A DNA stretch of 64,000 nucleotides, from the NCBI RefSeq assembly GCF_000003855.2, contig NW_003101652.1, positions 232,307 through 296,306 of the forward strand. The letters run 5' to 3'. Position numbers and translations under genes: made by a program. This document shows, piece by piece, positions 1 through 13,000 of the stretch (position 1 is its first letter; every line of letters begins with the position of its first letter). The DNA is from Blastomyces gilchristii SLH14081 (lineage: Eukaryota; Ascomycota; Eurotiomycetes; Onygenales; Ajellomycetaceae). The notes beneath the pieces are model-generated. The model was not told the origin of the DNA, did no database searches, and was given only the letters and a program-made list of their open reading frames with translations.

Positions 1-628
1 AAATTTGTAGATTTGGGTGCCTGGCTTTAATATCTGCCGATAGCGGTTTGACTAGAAATAGGTACCATCGATTGGCTGGGGAGTGAGGCTTGTGGTCAGC
101 AGCGCGCTTTGCAGCGGCGTCGGAACCTGGATCGGAATCACCTGAATCTCGTAGCGTTCTCCCACTCGGATCCAGTCTGTTTGAAGATGCATGGTGGTCC
201 CCTTGTGAAAGACGGGGGGAAGAGAGCTCAACAAGATCTCCCGCTTTTAACCCTAGATCGCTAAAAGCACCGACATTGAATAGCACATCTTCTCTCGAGA
301 AGTTATCATCATGAACCCATAGAGAGCAGGGACGATTGCTGAGGCCTGTAGCACTTGTCTTCGAGGGCCCATATACTCGGTCTTGATCCAGATTGGTCGT
401 CCCCGTCGAAGCTGTTGCAATGCTTGGGGTGCTAACTTGCCTCAGATGCGAACCTTTGGCGCGTCCACGTGGCAGCATGATTTATCAAATGGTCCGTCCA
501 TGTATCATGGAGACGAAAACGGCTGTGCTATTTGATATTCATTGTTTTGTCTAGAGTGCTGTTCCAAAGCTATCAGAAACGCTGAGATTGACCAGATTGC
601 AATCACGATTGGATAGCCTCACCTAGCT
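1..628. other. Intergenic, no gene seen
   Basis: Only short ORFs without recognisable motifs are present on either strand. I see no coding pattern, RNA gene or repeat here. The stretch could hold the end of a gene lying to the left of the window, but nothing supports that. Confidence 0.5.
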
Positions 629-1560
629 ACACGTGACTAACACTATAATGGAGGATGGATGTTATCTCAGCAAGCTCAGACGCTTCTCCAGATATGTTGG
701 GGGTCCCGCGGTTGGTCGGCAGGCGCTGGTGGTGATTGAGCTCTTTTGCCCCAGTAGCCTACAAGATATTCATTGCTGTTTTAACACTGAATTGATGATT
801 ATGTCATGAGCTAACCTCAAATAAGCAATAAGCTAACCCAAATAGTAAAATCAGGTCATGTGAGTGATAATATCTTACAAAGTGTCTGAGAAGAAACAGT
901 TTCTGATTATTAGTAACATAGAAATGATTTACTCAGTACTCTGAGTATGAAAGAGAATTTCAACTCAACTTCATAGATTCATCATTTCTGTATCATCTTA
1001 GAATCTTAAAATAACAATATTCTTGCAATGTATCTGATTTTTATATTCATATCTCAAGTTCTTAGAATAGAAGTATCATCTCAAAGTTAATCAGTGTATT
1101 TTTAAACACAGGAATTTTGATTCAATTTCTTATATAAAAAAAAGCTCTTAGAAATTCTGAGATCAAAAAATATGATCATTTTCAAGAGTATATATCTATC
1201 TTAAATATAGATTTTTTTGAAATATTAAAGAAATATTTATATTCTTCTTCTCTTTAGCTATAAGCTAAGGTGATTTTCAAATCTTAAAGATATATGAATA
1301 TATAGTAATAGAAAGTCAAAGTTGAAGAATCTGAAAAATCCTTATAAATCTCAGGAATCTTCATTGAAGATGGAACTGTTTCTTCTCAGACCCTCTGGCG
1401 AGGATTGCTCTGAGCACATGACTTGTATCAAAAGTAGGCTAGTGTCATGCCGGATTAGTTAGTTAATAATAATGCTGCAACCCGTTCAAACCGAGCCAGA
1501 GGGTCTGAGCCCGCTGAGATAAGATGGATGGATCCATGGAGAATATATTGTACACGTGAC
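629..1560. mobile_element. Decayed AT-rich DNA element with nested inverted repeats
   Basis: The middle of this stretch is strongly AT-rich and without ORFs. Three inverted-repeat pairs are nested in it: 662-681 with 1503-1522 (18 of 20 positions match, the two differences being G/C to A/T changes), 884-901 with 1374-1391 (18 bp perfect), and 1385-1399 with 1495-1509 (15 bp perfect). An outer 8-mer, GTCATGTG at 855-862, returns inverted at 1415-1422. ACACGTGAC stands at both outer edges (629-637 and 1552-1560) in direct orientation, so it may be a target duplication. This looks like one or two non-autonomous DNA transposons, one inside the other, worn down by RIP-like C-to-T change. No transposase remains. 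The family is unknown. Confidence 0.5.
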
Positions 1561-3119
1561 ATATTCGCTGCTCCCGACAACCAACTAAGTTCTGGAGGAC
1601 AGACAGTCAACTAGGGGCTTGACGCAAGTCTTTTAGGAATACCCAGCCTATTTGTTACCGTCAACTATATTGCGGACCAATGATTGGCACTTACTCAAAG
1701 CCAGAATATTGGCCTGGTTAATCTCCCAAGGCGGGTAGATGACCAAGCCTGTTCTTCACACTCTCACGAGCCGGCAGTAGAGCATTTTTGCCCGCTGTCC
1801 GATTTCGACCCATTTTCCCAACGTTAGTTATCCGAAAGGGCGCCAATGTTAAAAGGAATTGTTGATTAGAAGTCACAAACACGTCAGGCCGCATGATCCA
1901 AGCCATTTCAAACAAGCTTTCGTTGGCGTGGCTCAAAATAGCCTGATGGACAAATGGCGATTGGGTTAACCATTAGTTATCCTGACTTCCACCTGGAGTT
2001 TGCAGACGCAGCTTCAAACGTCGAAACGTCGCTCGTAAGGGATGTATTCCCCGTTGGCTCAGTAAATTGGCAAGGAGGAACGGTGGTACGTTGTCAATTT
2101 CCGTGCTGAGCCTGCAGGAATTATCCAGCACACCATGATAGTCGTCATGCCTCCCGACAGAAATCATTTCAGGCATCTATCTGCTGCGGGATCTAATGGG
2201 GAACTATACCATCATATCGCACGCATATGTGAATTACATTTTCAGAACACTGTGCACAGAGAGGTCTAGCAATAGCCAAACCAAATGTACTGGAACCCCA
2301 ACAGCAGCGATGGAAACAGGCGCGTTGTTCATCATAACACTGGCATTAATTTGAAAAATTGACAGTAGCCTTAAAATGAGCTTTTACAGGGCGCCCCCGA
2401 CGATCGTCTTCCATCATGAAAGATGGTAACTAACTAATTGACTACATGTATCCCGCTTTGCACTAGCCTTTGGGCTGCATCGAATGGCTAGAACCGTCCA
2501 GTTTTTCATTTTCCATTTCCACAATATTCTCTCTTTACATGGCCTGTGCTTGTTTTGAATCCTCATCCGGCCCTTCTTTTGGTCGGATTTAACAGGGCTT
2601 GTTTGATATAACTCATTCACCTGCAGGAACCCAGCGCCTTGACGTACCTTGGGGCATTTCAGGATTTAGGGCTGAGAGTCTCCAGGGGGATTCCACCCAA
2701 CAACAAACACTCACATTCCCCTTTCTTCACTGACTTAAAACACACTTTTTCTCACCCTCGTTGTGCCACAAATACAATTCTTTCCTCATAAACTGCCGGG
2801 GCCATATTCGTGTTTTTGGTAGAGAAATTTTGCAGATACACTTATATACGCCTTTAGGTGTCTCCAACACGGGACCTGGACCTCCCATAGATACCCAAGT
2901 ACCTAAGTACTTATTTGCATAACCCACCAAGTTCCAACAATGCGTGCGTAACTTCAGCTTCTGATCTCCGATGGGCGGTTTCTTTATTGTGGATTGACAC
3001 TTATTCTATTGGTGGAGAAAGATATACACCGACGTCAAGCCAGGAATCTGGCCTGGTATGATGATGATGGAGAAGCAACGTCCTACCACAACCCTTTCAA
3101 AAAATTCCGATACCGCTCT
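1561..3119. other. Intergenic and 5' flank of the Ca2+/H+ exchanger gene
   Basis: No gene is recognised. The last 600 bases lie upstream of the exchanger gene and probably contain its promoter and leader. An open frame in phase with exon 1 runs back from 3120 to a stop at 2949 but has no ATG, so a further 5' exon could lie here, spliced to an acceptor such as the AG at 2956-2957. Confidence 0.4.
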
Positions 3120-5549
3120 ATGCGCTCAACTGAATCTCGTGCAGAAGATGGGTTACCACGTGCACAGACAGAAAGCAATACTGTATCGAGATCTGAGAGG
3201 GACCGGCGAGAAGAGATGGGTAGCATCTTCTCTGCACCCCGCCATGCACATACCAACCCTCCAGCATCAAGAAAATCTGTTGGTGACGTTATTGAAATGA
3301 CACGAGCAGGATCTATGACTAGTGCTGCACCTCTGACGACGTCGAAAGAAGAACAACAGCATGAATTTCTAGGAACGGGGGCTTCTAATAAACGGAGATT
3401 CTTCAAAAGCGGCGGAAACCATGCCTCGGCTAGTATGATACCACAAGAGCCTGAGGATTCTGGAAAAGATAAACAAGCATTTACGGCTGTCGAACAATTA
3501 AAGGCCACCCTGCTAAATTCTTGGATTAACGTCTTGCTTGTCATGGTCCCCGTCGGGAGTAGGCTTCTATGAATTTACCCGGAATTATCATGCATGAAAA
3601 CTTGCTAACTCCATCTATAGTCGCGATTCACCATGCGCATATTGACCCCATTGCAATCTTTGTTATCAATTTCATTGCCATTATGTACGTCTTCTCCTTT
3701 AGGAAACAGCCCAACTATTTCCATTAACAATACTTCTAGCCCTCTTGCCGCGATGCTAAGTTATGCTACGGAGGAAATTGCTCTCAGGTATTACTCTATT
3801 CTTAACATCACCAGAACAACTTTAACTTTGTCTCTAGGACGGGGGAAACTGTGGGCGGTTTGCTCAACGCAACATTCGGGTAGGTAATGCTAGCGTCCTA
3901 CCCCCTAGCACGTCTACTAAACCAGTTATAGGAATGCTGTGGAACTCATTGTGTCGCTCCTGGCCTTGTTTAAACGTGAAATCGTCATCGTGCAAACGTC
4001 CCTTATCGGCAGTATATTATCAAACCTGCTACTGGTTTTGGGAATGGCCTTTTTCCTTGGAGGTATAAATCGACTTGAACAAAATTTCAACGTCACTGTG
4101 GCGCAGACAGCGTCCAGTCTGCTCACCTTGGCCGTCGGAAGTCTTATAATCCCGACAGCGTTTCACGCATGGTCAAACGGTGCGTTCTTCATCGTGCATC
4201 GTGCTAATATACGCTAATTTGCTGTTCTATATAGCTGGTGAAGCCGGAATTGCACCTCTTTCGCGAGGTACCTATCACTCTAAATCCAAAAGAACATAAA
4301 AGACTTTTTATTCCTGTACCCTAACATATCTCTAGGAACGAGCGTGATTCTACTTGTCGTGTATGCATGCTATCTCTTTTTTCAACTTAAATCTCACATG
4401 GAAATGTACAATAAGCCGAGTGAGAAAGTCGAGAAAAGACGTGGGCGAGTCGGAACTGGTGACGCTACCATAGGCATTGCACAGATTGGGGCAGGCATCT
4501 CTGCCACAATGTTCGGAGATAACGCTCAACGCGTTTCCATGGTCATCCCAGATGACAAGGAAGAACCGCAACTAACTATCTGGGTTGCCTTATTTACACT
4601 TGCTGCATCGACAGCATTGGTGGCCCTCTGTGCCGAGGCCATGGTACGTTCCTTGTCTTTCTATAACTTTAAAGCGCCCGGCCTGGTTGAGCATGACGGA
4701 TTAGGTAACTGACCTTACATTGTGAAGGTCGGCTCAATCGATGCAATTACCACTCGTGGTCACATCTCAGAAACGTTCGTGGGATTAATTCTCATTCCAA
4801 TTGTTGGCAACGCAGCTGAACATGCTACGGCCATCACCGTTGCGATTAAGGATAAAATGGATCTCTCCATTGGGGTTGCTGTTGGGTCAAGCATGCAAAT
4901 TGCTCTTTTGGTGGTTCCCCTCATCGTAGTTATTGGGTGGATTGCTGGTATGTTGGCTTGTCGACCCTGCCACACTTCTCAACCCGAATTCCTAGCCACT
5001 ATAAACGTATGTTTGTTGTTTGCTGATTTCTATCTCGTTTCGGCAACCCCAGGCATCGATGAGATGGTACGTGCCCCAAATTCTCTTTCCCCTTTCACGC
5101 TTATTGTAAGCGTTTCGCTATCTAATACTGTGAATAGACATTATACTTTGATGGGTTTCAAATTGCAGTACTGTTCGTTTCCGTGCTGCTAGTAAGTTTA
5201 CCTTCTTCCCAAATCCGTTGCTTGCATTCCTGTTCGTGTTTGACAAACTTGCTTTACTCCACAACAGGTAAACTACTTAATCCAAGATGGCAAGTCAAAT
5301 TGGCTAGAAGGTGTGTTGTTGATGATTCTCTTCCTCATTATCTCGGTCGCGGCTTGGTAAGCTTATTTCATTCTTTCCTTCCCTCTCCTAACCTGTTATT
5401 TTTTTTTTTTTAAAAAAAAAAAAAAAAAGATTCCTCCCTCCTTGAGATGACGATAATTTTAATAGCCCTAGTAAATATGAGATAACAGAGCAATCTAACA
5501 TGAATTGTATAGGTTTTACCCGGCAAAATCTGAGCCCAACGCTCCTTAG
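3120..5549 (+). CDS. Vacuolar-type Ca2+/H+ exchanger (CAX family, Vcx1-like)
   Basis: Predicted antiporter that loads Ca2+ into the vacuole in exchange for protons and so lowers cytosolic Ca2+. Twelve exons join in frame: 3120-3558, 3621-3684, 3740-3787, 3838-3879, 3932-4179, 4235-4267, 4336-4643, 4728-4947, 5053-5066, 5138-5191, 5268-5356 and 5513-5549, giving about 531 residues. The product has a long hydrophilic, Ser-rich N-terminus followed by about 11 membrane segments. Both halves carry the family's Gly-Asn-Ala-x-Glu signature: [13 protein letters not shown] in exon 5 and [14 protein letters not shown] in exon 8. An acidic and basic loop between the halves (exon 7) is typical of fungal Vcx1. 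The start is the first in-frame ATG; the open frame continues upstream without ATG, so an extra 5' exon is possible. Exon 9 is a 14-nt microexon. The last intron contains a T13-A17 tract. Confidence 0.9.
5399..5428. repeat. T13-A17 self-complementary tract in an intron
   Basis: Thirteen Ts are followed directly by seventeen As inside the last intron (5357-5512) of the Ca2+/H+ exchanger gene. In RNA this can fold into a U-A hairpin. Length is likely to vary between isolates. Confidence 0.8.
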
Positions 5550-5859
5550 TTGTGTTTTGAGTGCTGGCTACCCTCAAATTCTGTTCTTTGGGATCCTTTC
5601 AGCCCCTTACTCCGCCTCAATACCTTTTAATTCTTCAAGCCTGGCTGTTGTTGTTTTTCGATCCATAGTGGACTTTTCTCTTTTTTTGTCGGTAACCCCT
5701 TCGCACTTGTGTTGTTAAAATCCCTATACACCTGAACGTCGGAGATTTTTTATTTACCGGAATAGCTAAGCATGTAATCCCCAATCCATCGCCGCCAGCT
5801 CCCTCATACTGAGCAAGCCTGTTGTCTCAACGCTTAACTTTGCTAGCTACAAATTTTTC

Positions 5860-7047
5860 ATGAAATCCGAAGTCAGGTCTCCCAGCTCATCTCCAAGCTA
5901 GAGCCGGTGTCCTCTGGCAAACCTACAGGAAAAATCACAACCAAGCTATTCTTCAGCGGATTCCGTACATTGTTTGTGTTTGCCATGTCTCGTGGAACAA
6001 GGGAACTTCCTCCAACACGCCTCAATATGTCCAGCTGAGTAGTATACGGCGACCCCCAGAAAAAATGTGACAGATTCTCTGGGATCCATATCACTCTTTC
6101 GTCATGGTGAGCTTCTCCCTTAATCCCTACAGAGAAACTCCTACGCACCCGCCCTAGATAGAATCAAGCCATATTTAAATTTAGTATGGATATATTGCAG
6201 CGCGCCGTTTATTCCGAAACGTATCCAGTGCATGCGTCGCACAAGCTGACCGCCGTAAGGTGTTCTTCTTCCTGGAATCAGCGAAAATGAATATGACAAC
6301 TAAGATAATTGGTTGGGTGGCGGGTCAGCTCAACAAGGTCTTTTTACATCCAGCCGTTGCTACCCCAATCGCCAGTTATTACAAGAAGCTTCTCATTCAT
6401 CTCAACTACGCGAAATTAGAACTGGGGAGATCCCCTGCTAATATCGATGCCATGGCATCATGTTTAGAAGCTCCTAGGAGCCATATTCGAGCCTACTCCA
6501 ACGTATGGGCTGGAAGTACAGGCTCGTTACTTCACCCCTTTGGAACAAACAATTCATCAAACTGATAAACCATAGGCATGCTGAGCTCAAATATTTCATA
6601 TGATGCTGGATTCTCAACGACATCTGTGCACCGCGCGCCAACCTATACCTTTCGCCCACACTATACGCGGATAGACACATACGAAGCTACCTTTTCTTTG
6701 AGGTGAATCTTAAGGTCAACCGTTTATTCGACAAGGAGATGAATTTAGTGAATGAAACCCCAGCATCACTGTTACGCAGATAGCACATGACAAGAAGCCA
6801 AGGCTAGTTGCAGTATCTGAAGTCGTGTCTTCGCAGCCATACGCAGATTTCAAGCGCTGGTGTGGTGTGCAGCTACTCTACCATCAGCATGGTTATATTG
6901 ATCACTATATCCGAAAAACTACGCTTCCTGCCCAAAGAGGCGCTTGAATATATCCTGGAACAGGTATGGCAGAATTTCCCAGATATCGAAGCAATCAAAG
7001 AGGATAGCTTCATACCTCAAGATCCTGTCGATGATGTCCTGAAATAG
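5860..7047 (+). pseudogene. Possible decayed coding relic, family not recognised
   Basis: Several plus-strand stretches have protein-like composition but sit in different frames with stops between them: about 5875-6030, 6260-6560 (101 codons) and 6808-7047 (79 codons, ending in an acidic segment). I found no splice sites that would join them into one reading frame and I recognise no domain. They may be remains of a gene or transposon, or chance open frames. No function is proposed. Confidence 0.2.
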
Positions 7048-10000
7048 GATGCCCGCTACTGGAAGATGTTCCTAATGTGAGTTAACTCCCAAAATATGAA
7101 GTTCCGCCACATTAAGAAGAGAAAGCAGAGAGATACAATGCATAGTTGTATTGTAAACGCAAACTACGAAGAGTGATTTGGAAATCAGTTTACAAGAGGT
7201 GAAGAACTCCGCATCACCTTTGCCGCAATGGCCAGGGCCTCTAGTTCTTCTTTAATTTTTTTTTTTTTTTTTTTTTTTTTTTTGTCTGACTTAACAGCTT
7301 CAATCAAGATTAAGATTTTTTGTTCTTTTCCTTGAGCTACAATTCCACTTTTTTGCATACTCCGCAACTAACCAGGTATTGCTGAGGCACAAAAGGTAAA
7401 AGGTGCCTAATTCCTCCGCACTCGTCATACAACGTACATCATGTATAAAATCACCTTCATCCGCCCGTCGCCCAGCTACTTTTTCCACCTCAAAGTCGTA
7501 ACATTGTAAGTAGTTCCCCTCCCCTTTTCTTTCTTTGCAATACTCCTTCTCAACTCACCCACCGGCTACCATACCCTCCTTTCTATTTCCCAAGCACATA
7601 TCGCAAACGTTGTTTGTGCACGAACCTGTTAAACTACAGAGAGATCAGCCTTTCTGTAGGCCCTTTCCCATGAACCCACAGCAAATCTCCAGCCTACCTA
7701 AGAAATACTAAACCCGCAAGATGCTAACGCAATGGTGTTAGATTGTTTTTTGGGTTTTATCTTGAACTTAGGTTCTCGAAGTCGTAACATTTTCATCATC
7801 CACTGGGGGAGAAATATTTGAGTACGCAAAGGAGTGAACGTACCTGTGAGAATGATGAAAGACTTGGACCAAACAGAGATATTAAAAAGATAAAAAAGGT
7901 AATCCCATCCTTCCGCTTCAAACTTTCCTACTCTTTGTATGAAATGTTCGGGGCGTGTTGAGTTGGGACAGCCTTGGGTTCAATATCTGGCTCTCCCTTT
8001 GCTTTTTCCTACTATGCCCTACTTATGTTGACCTTCCCAATGTCCCTTGTTTCAATTTTTACATATAAGTATAGCAGACATCAGCATCAAGTCAACTTCT
8101 CATGTGAGAAGTTGCATTATGCGATTTCCTACCTTTGGACATAGGCGGACCGTGCTTTCCCTGATGGAGGTAGTTCCGAGTGGAGATCCTTTAAAATCAC
8201 GGTTGGTACATGTATGTATGTACATTACATATATACATTAACTCAACCGACAAGACCCAACCGGCTTCCATGATGGAGACAGAAAAGGAGCATGTCGGAT
8301 ACTATGAAGAGCGGAGGTAAAAGAGGAGGATAAATCTCGGACAGAGGAAGTCCATCTTTATACCCGTTTCTTTAACCTCCGGGTGGAAAGTGCAAGACAT
8401 CATGAAGAATTGTTCTGTTGGCAACATATGGAAGCTTTATCAGGAGCAATCCTACATATGTGTCTGCGGGTGAGCGCGCATTCTCTAATTTCAGATTTTT
8501 AACAAGCACAATCAGTCTGGAAAGCATGTATTATCTTTGACGCCAGGATACTTTTCATAATGGATATCCGAAATATTATTGTACTCCCGGCTCTTTCTTT
8601 ATATATTTTCTTCCCTCTCCCTCTCTGTCGTCTATGGTTGGATTTGCCGCCAGGTGTTTTTATCTCCATTTCTCCTCGCCAAGTAAGAACGGCATTCAAA
8701 TCGTTGGTACCGGTATATGTTGCCCAGACAGCGCTTTGCGTTATCTTACATCCCTCAATAGTTGCTATCTCATTTGAAATGATAACACCCCTCTAATTCG
8801 TACAGAGTTTATGTCTGGTTGTGCGCCACAGGGAATTTCTCTCTATATCTGTCCAGCAAGGCGATTCGAGTGTCTACTAGTCTCAGATCTTCTATTTCCA
8901 TTCCTTATCTTCAAGTGCGCGGAGATATACGGAATCAAGGAGCCCAAGTTTCGTGCCCTTGTTGGAAATGGAAATAGAAGCGGTTTTTCTACCACAGTCC
9001 CAGTGCCATGTTTGTGTCCTGCGCTGCTATGTTCATCTTCGGAACAGAGAAAAAGTGGGAGGTTCGAAAGGAAACCAGCATGAAGTACACAAGAATACAC
9101 TTTTCTTGATCATATGAGAGGAATAGATAGCCCCTTTATAACATTAGAGTATGTATAGTGCCCAAACAGACTTGCGAGCTGGAGTAGGCCTGTCAATAAC
9201 AGTCTTCTCTACTATATATCAAAATCTGTACTTCTATACCGTCATCAGCATTGTTCCATTCCTCGCCACCACATACATACCTCTAATTGAATAAGTTGTT
9301 AGACATCGTACATTCTCTTACTAGATAAAACTACGTGCTGTTCTTATTAGCATCCATCCATATCTTCATTCATTTGTACCCTTGTCTGCTAGATTAATTA
9401 ACGCTGACAACCTACTTGAAGATCTACCCTGCAGCTCTTCTACTTGCTGGGCCTGGGTTTATCGGTTTCAACAACATGTTCCATCGCCATTGATCGCAGT
9501 TTGGGCACCCCTGAGTGACACAATTGCAGCCTCATATTTTGGGGGGTTTCTAGTTGAACCTGCTCCTGGTCCTGGTGATACTTCATCAGTGACTGAGGAG
9601 AGGAAGTGAAGGCTGAGATGAGAGTATACGCATCATATATCTAAGTTCTTCGATGGAGATCATTCACTAGTTTCAGGCAAAACAGTTGATATATATGCTC
9701 TATGGGGCGGGGAGTTCTTCAACAACATCACAGAAGCTAGGCCTAAAATATTGATTCAGAGATTTCTTCAAAATGACTGTTAGCTTCTCGGTGAAGCTTA
9801 GTGACACATTTCAGATCAAGTCACAGCCTCCAACTATTTGAGGATAATTTGTCCATCACATTCATTTTCTCTCATATAAGACTCTATACATTCAGGTCAG
9901 CATTCGGTCAGTAGCTTAGTTGCCTGAATCAATGGTTCTCCAACAGGCAAGTACAGTATGACTCTGAGAAATCCGAGCATTTATGAGATCAGTTTAGTAT

Positions 10001-13000
10001 CATTGCGCTATCTATGATCAGACTCATAGAATTGTGATTTTTTTATGTATAGTAGAATAGTATCAACACGATTCTGCTCTCGATTTTGACTGCTCTCATT
10101 GTGAATGATGGTGACAGCTAGTAATCCCCGTTGTTGAGGCATTTCCTATCCTGCATTCAATCTAAACCCACTGTACAGAGAAATGTTACGGCAGCAATTG
10201 AATTTCGCCGATACTCTGCAGAGAGGGCGGTTTGCTGGGATTCCTGGCTGTATTCTGGAAGTATGAGTAAAACAATAGGGATATCAGCTTAATGCATGAA
10301 TGCTTCACCAGGATATGACTGATTACTTTTCAAAGGGGCTGTGAATTGCAGTGGCCACGCCTCTGCCAGCTCATCCTTATTTATCATTGAGTCCACATTC
10401 AAACATACCAATACATCCACACAGCATAAATGAGAACAGATTGGAAACCGGGGAATAGTAAGTAGTAAATGGAAGGTATTTTTCAAAGTTCGGTGTGTTT
10501 GTTTTTTTTTTTTCAAACCACCCGATCATATTCTACAAGCTCCCCCTCCATGTTGCGAGCGGACGACACTGTTACAGCGGAGCAGTCATGGCCAAGAACA
10601 TACCAGCAGCCACTTCGTTAACAAATAATGGCAAGGTCTGCAAATGATTGCCCTAACGCGAACGCCACTCAGTAACCTCTCCTCCTCCCGAACGCCCTCC
10701 TGCCGTTCCGAGGCAAGCTGATTTTCTCCCTTGCGGGTTCTGCGGATACCGCATGGTTCTTAAACCTTCTCGGGCCTTTACATTTTACCAGGGTAAGCGA
10801 CAAATTTTACGAACGATGGAATAAATCCGGGGAAACGGCTTGAGGCGGGGGGTTTTCAATGAGCACCATTAAATTCGAGCTTGAAAGGTGGTATCATTAA
10901 ATGATACGCTGGGGCCGAAAAGGAACCACCCGTACTGCAACCTGAAGACAAAGTGGATTGCGTGCTTCTGAGTTCCCGGCCGTTAAATAGGAAAATGGCC
11001 CATTGACCGAGAGCGACCTTGTTTATCAGAGCAGACGCACTGTTGGAGATTATAGGAATGAACCAGGTCCAGGATATGCGGAACGGCCTAAGTCGAGGGT
11101 GAAATTCTCCGAGGCGCAATCTACGGATATTAATAACTTGGCTTCCACTTGCCGTGTATCAAGATTAGACCAAGTTCCGACAATTTAAGAGCCAGGGTCT
11201 CGAGAACCTAAGAAAATGGAAGCCGAAGAGAGACATGTTAAGACTCCCTGACGTTGCCATGTTAGAAGGGAGTCGCTCAACTGACCTTGTCAGAGCCATC
11301 ATATCATCATGCCTTGGGCCGCTCATTCATTAGTTTACTAACTCGTGGTGAAGCAATAGGTTGTATTCCAAGGTTTAATGTTTCATTCTCCTAGAACATC
11401 TCCCAAACAAACCCATGCTTAATCTTTCTAGATGCGCATGATAATGGAAAGGGAATCAGACTGGGCGTCAGTGGTTGACTGTTGGACTCACCCTCAATCC
11501 AGCAGGGATATATTCCCACGCCGTCCCGATAGCCACTCAATGTCGAAAACACCTTACCCACTTGTCGAATATGCCCAGCTCCAGGCGGCTTCATCAGTGC
11601 AGCGATATTGCGGCACTCCTCAAGACAAGATGTTCGGGTGCAGTATCGGAAAATCACAACCACGTATATCATATCAGGATTCATGGGCTAGCTAGAAGGA
11701 GAGGTTTGGAACATGTTTACTCAGCCAGTTAAGATGCGGGTATGTTAACGACAGGGCGTTCAGTATCAAGAAGTCCTGGTTGATTTAAGTCGCTACCCCT
11801 CCCTCTCTCTATCGCAGGAAATATTTGCCCACTAGCAGGCCGAATCTTCCGAATTCCGCGTTCCGATGTGAGAAAAGGAGCATTGTTGCCCGTCGCTAGC
11901 GTATTCTCCCCGAACACCATATCAGAAAGAAAAACCAGGAGTTTTCATGGGATGAGACGGGCGAACCATGTTACTCCAGAGGCAGGTGCAGTGCAGTGCG
12001 CGATGGTAGGTCCATATTCTTGATTTGGGATGTTTTCCTCGGTCCATCGTCGACGAGCATCCTCGCTGCAACCCTGGTTAGAAGTTGCCACTCAGTCCCC
12101 TTCTCATCTCAACAATCGCTTCGGTACAAGGGAGGTCGGATGGATTGGTCACTTGAATGCCCGTGTTGGATGTGCTTCTTGTGTTCCTTTGCTATATCCC
12201 TTGCTCTAACAACCCAATCGTTACCCCAGCTTTCATCATGAGACTTAGTGCATGGACCGGGGTTGTCATGACATCCTTAACCCTGAGGACAACTCTAATT
12301 GCAAGTAATATATCTGGTGATGCAGGTTGTCGCTCATCTTGATATGGGGCAGCTGTCAGGTTTCCGGTAGCCTGTCGAAGGAAACTAATGCTCATCATAG
12401 TGACAAACTGGGCTAGGTGGTTGTTTCTTTCAACGTCGAAAGGGAAGAGGATGACAAGTCCCCGAACAATGTCACGAATACCTTGGCGTCAGAAAACTAA
12501 CACTCATCCAATGAACTGCAACTTGAGCGTCACCGAATTGATTATTATATTTCAAATACCTATCGCGCTTCGTGAGCTTTTGTGGGTGTTCGTCAGCGCC
12601 CCCTCGCGCGCGGGGGTGTGGCTATTAACCGCAAAAAACTCTCTTCTAACAGCATGGGTATCACCCTGTAAGAGATGGGCTTCTGCTCTAGAAGGGCAGG
12701 CTATCTTTAGCCCGGCGATCCATTGTTCGCATACCCTGGAGCAGCTAAACGGAGAACTTCGCCGGATTTCTACCGGGCCTCGCAATGTGCATATCAAAAC
12801 TCAGACCGTGGCCCGACGGCCAGAATAAGTTTGAATGCCGCGCTGGCGAGGCGATATCCTGACACCGAGCTTTGGCGGGGCCGAAATGGACAGATACTGA
12901 ATAATTCCAGCCAAGCTAGGAGCCAAGGCCGGTTGAGAGAGGGGTTGGACACATTACACACACATGGCTACATTTACCCGCTCTATCCTTCCGAGGTTGC

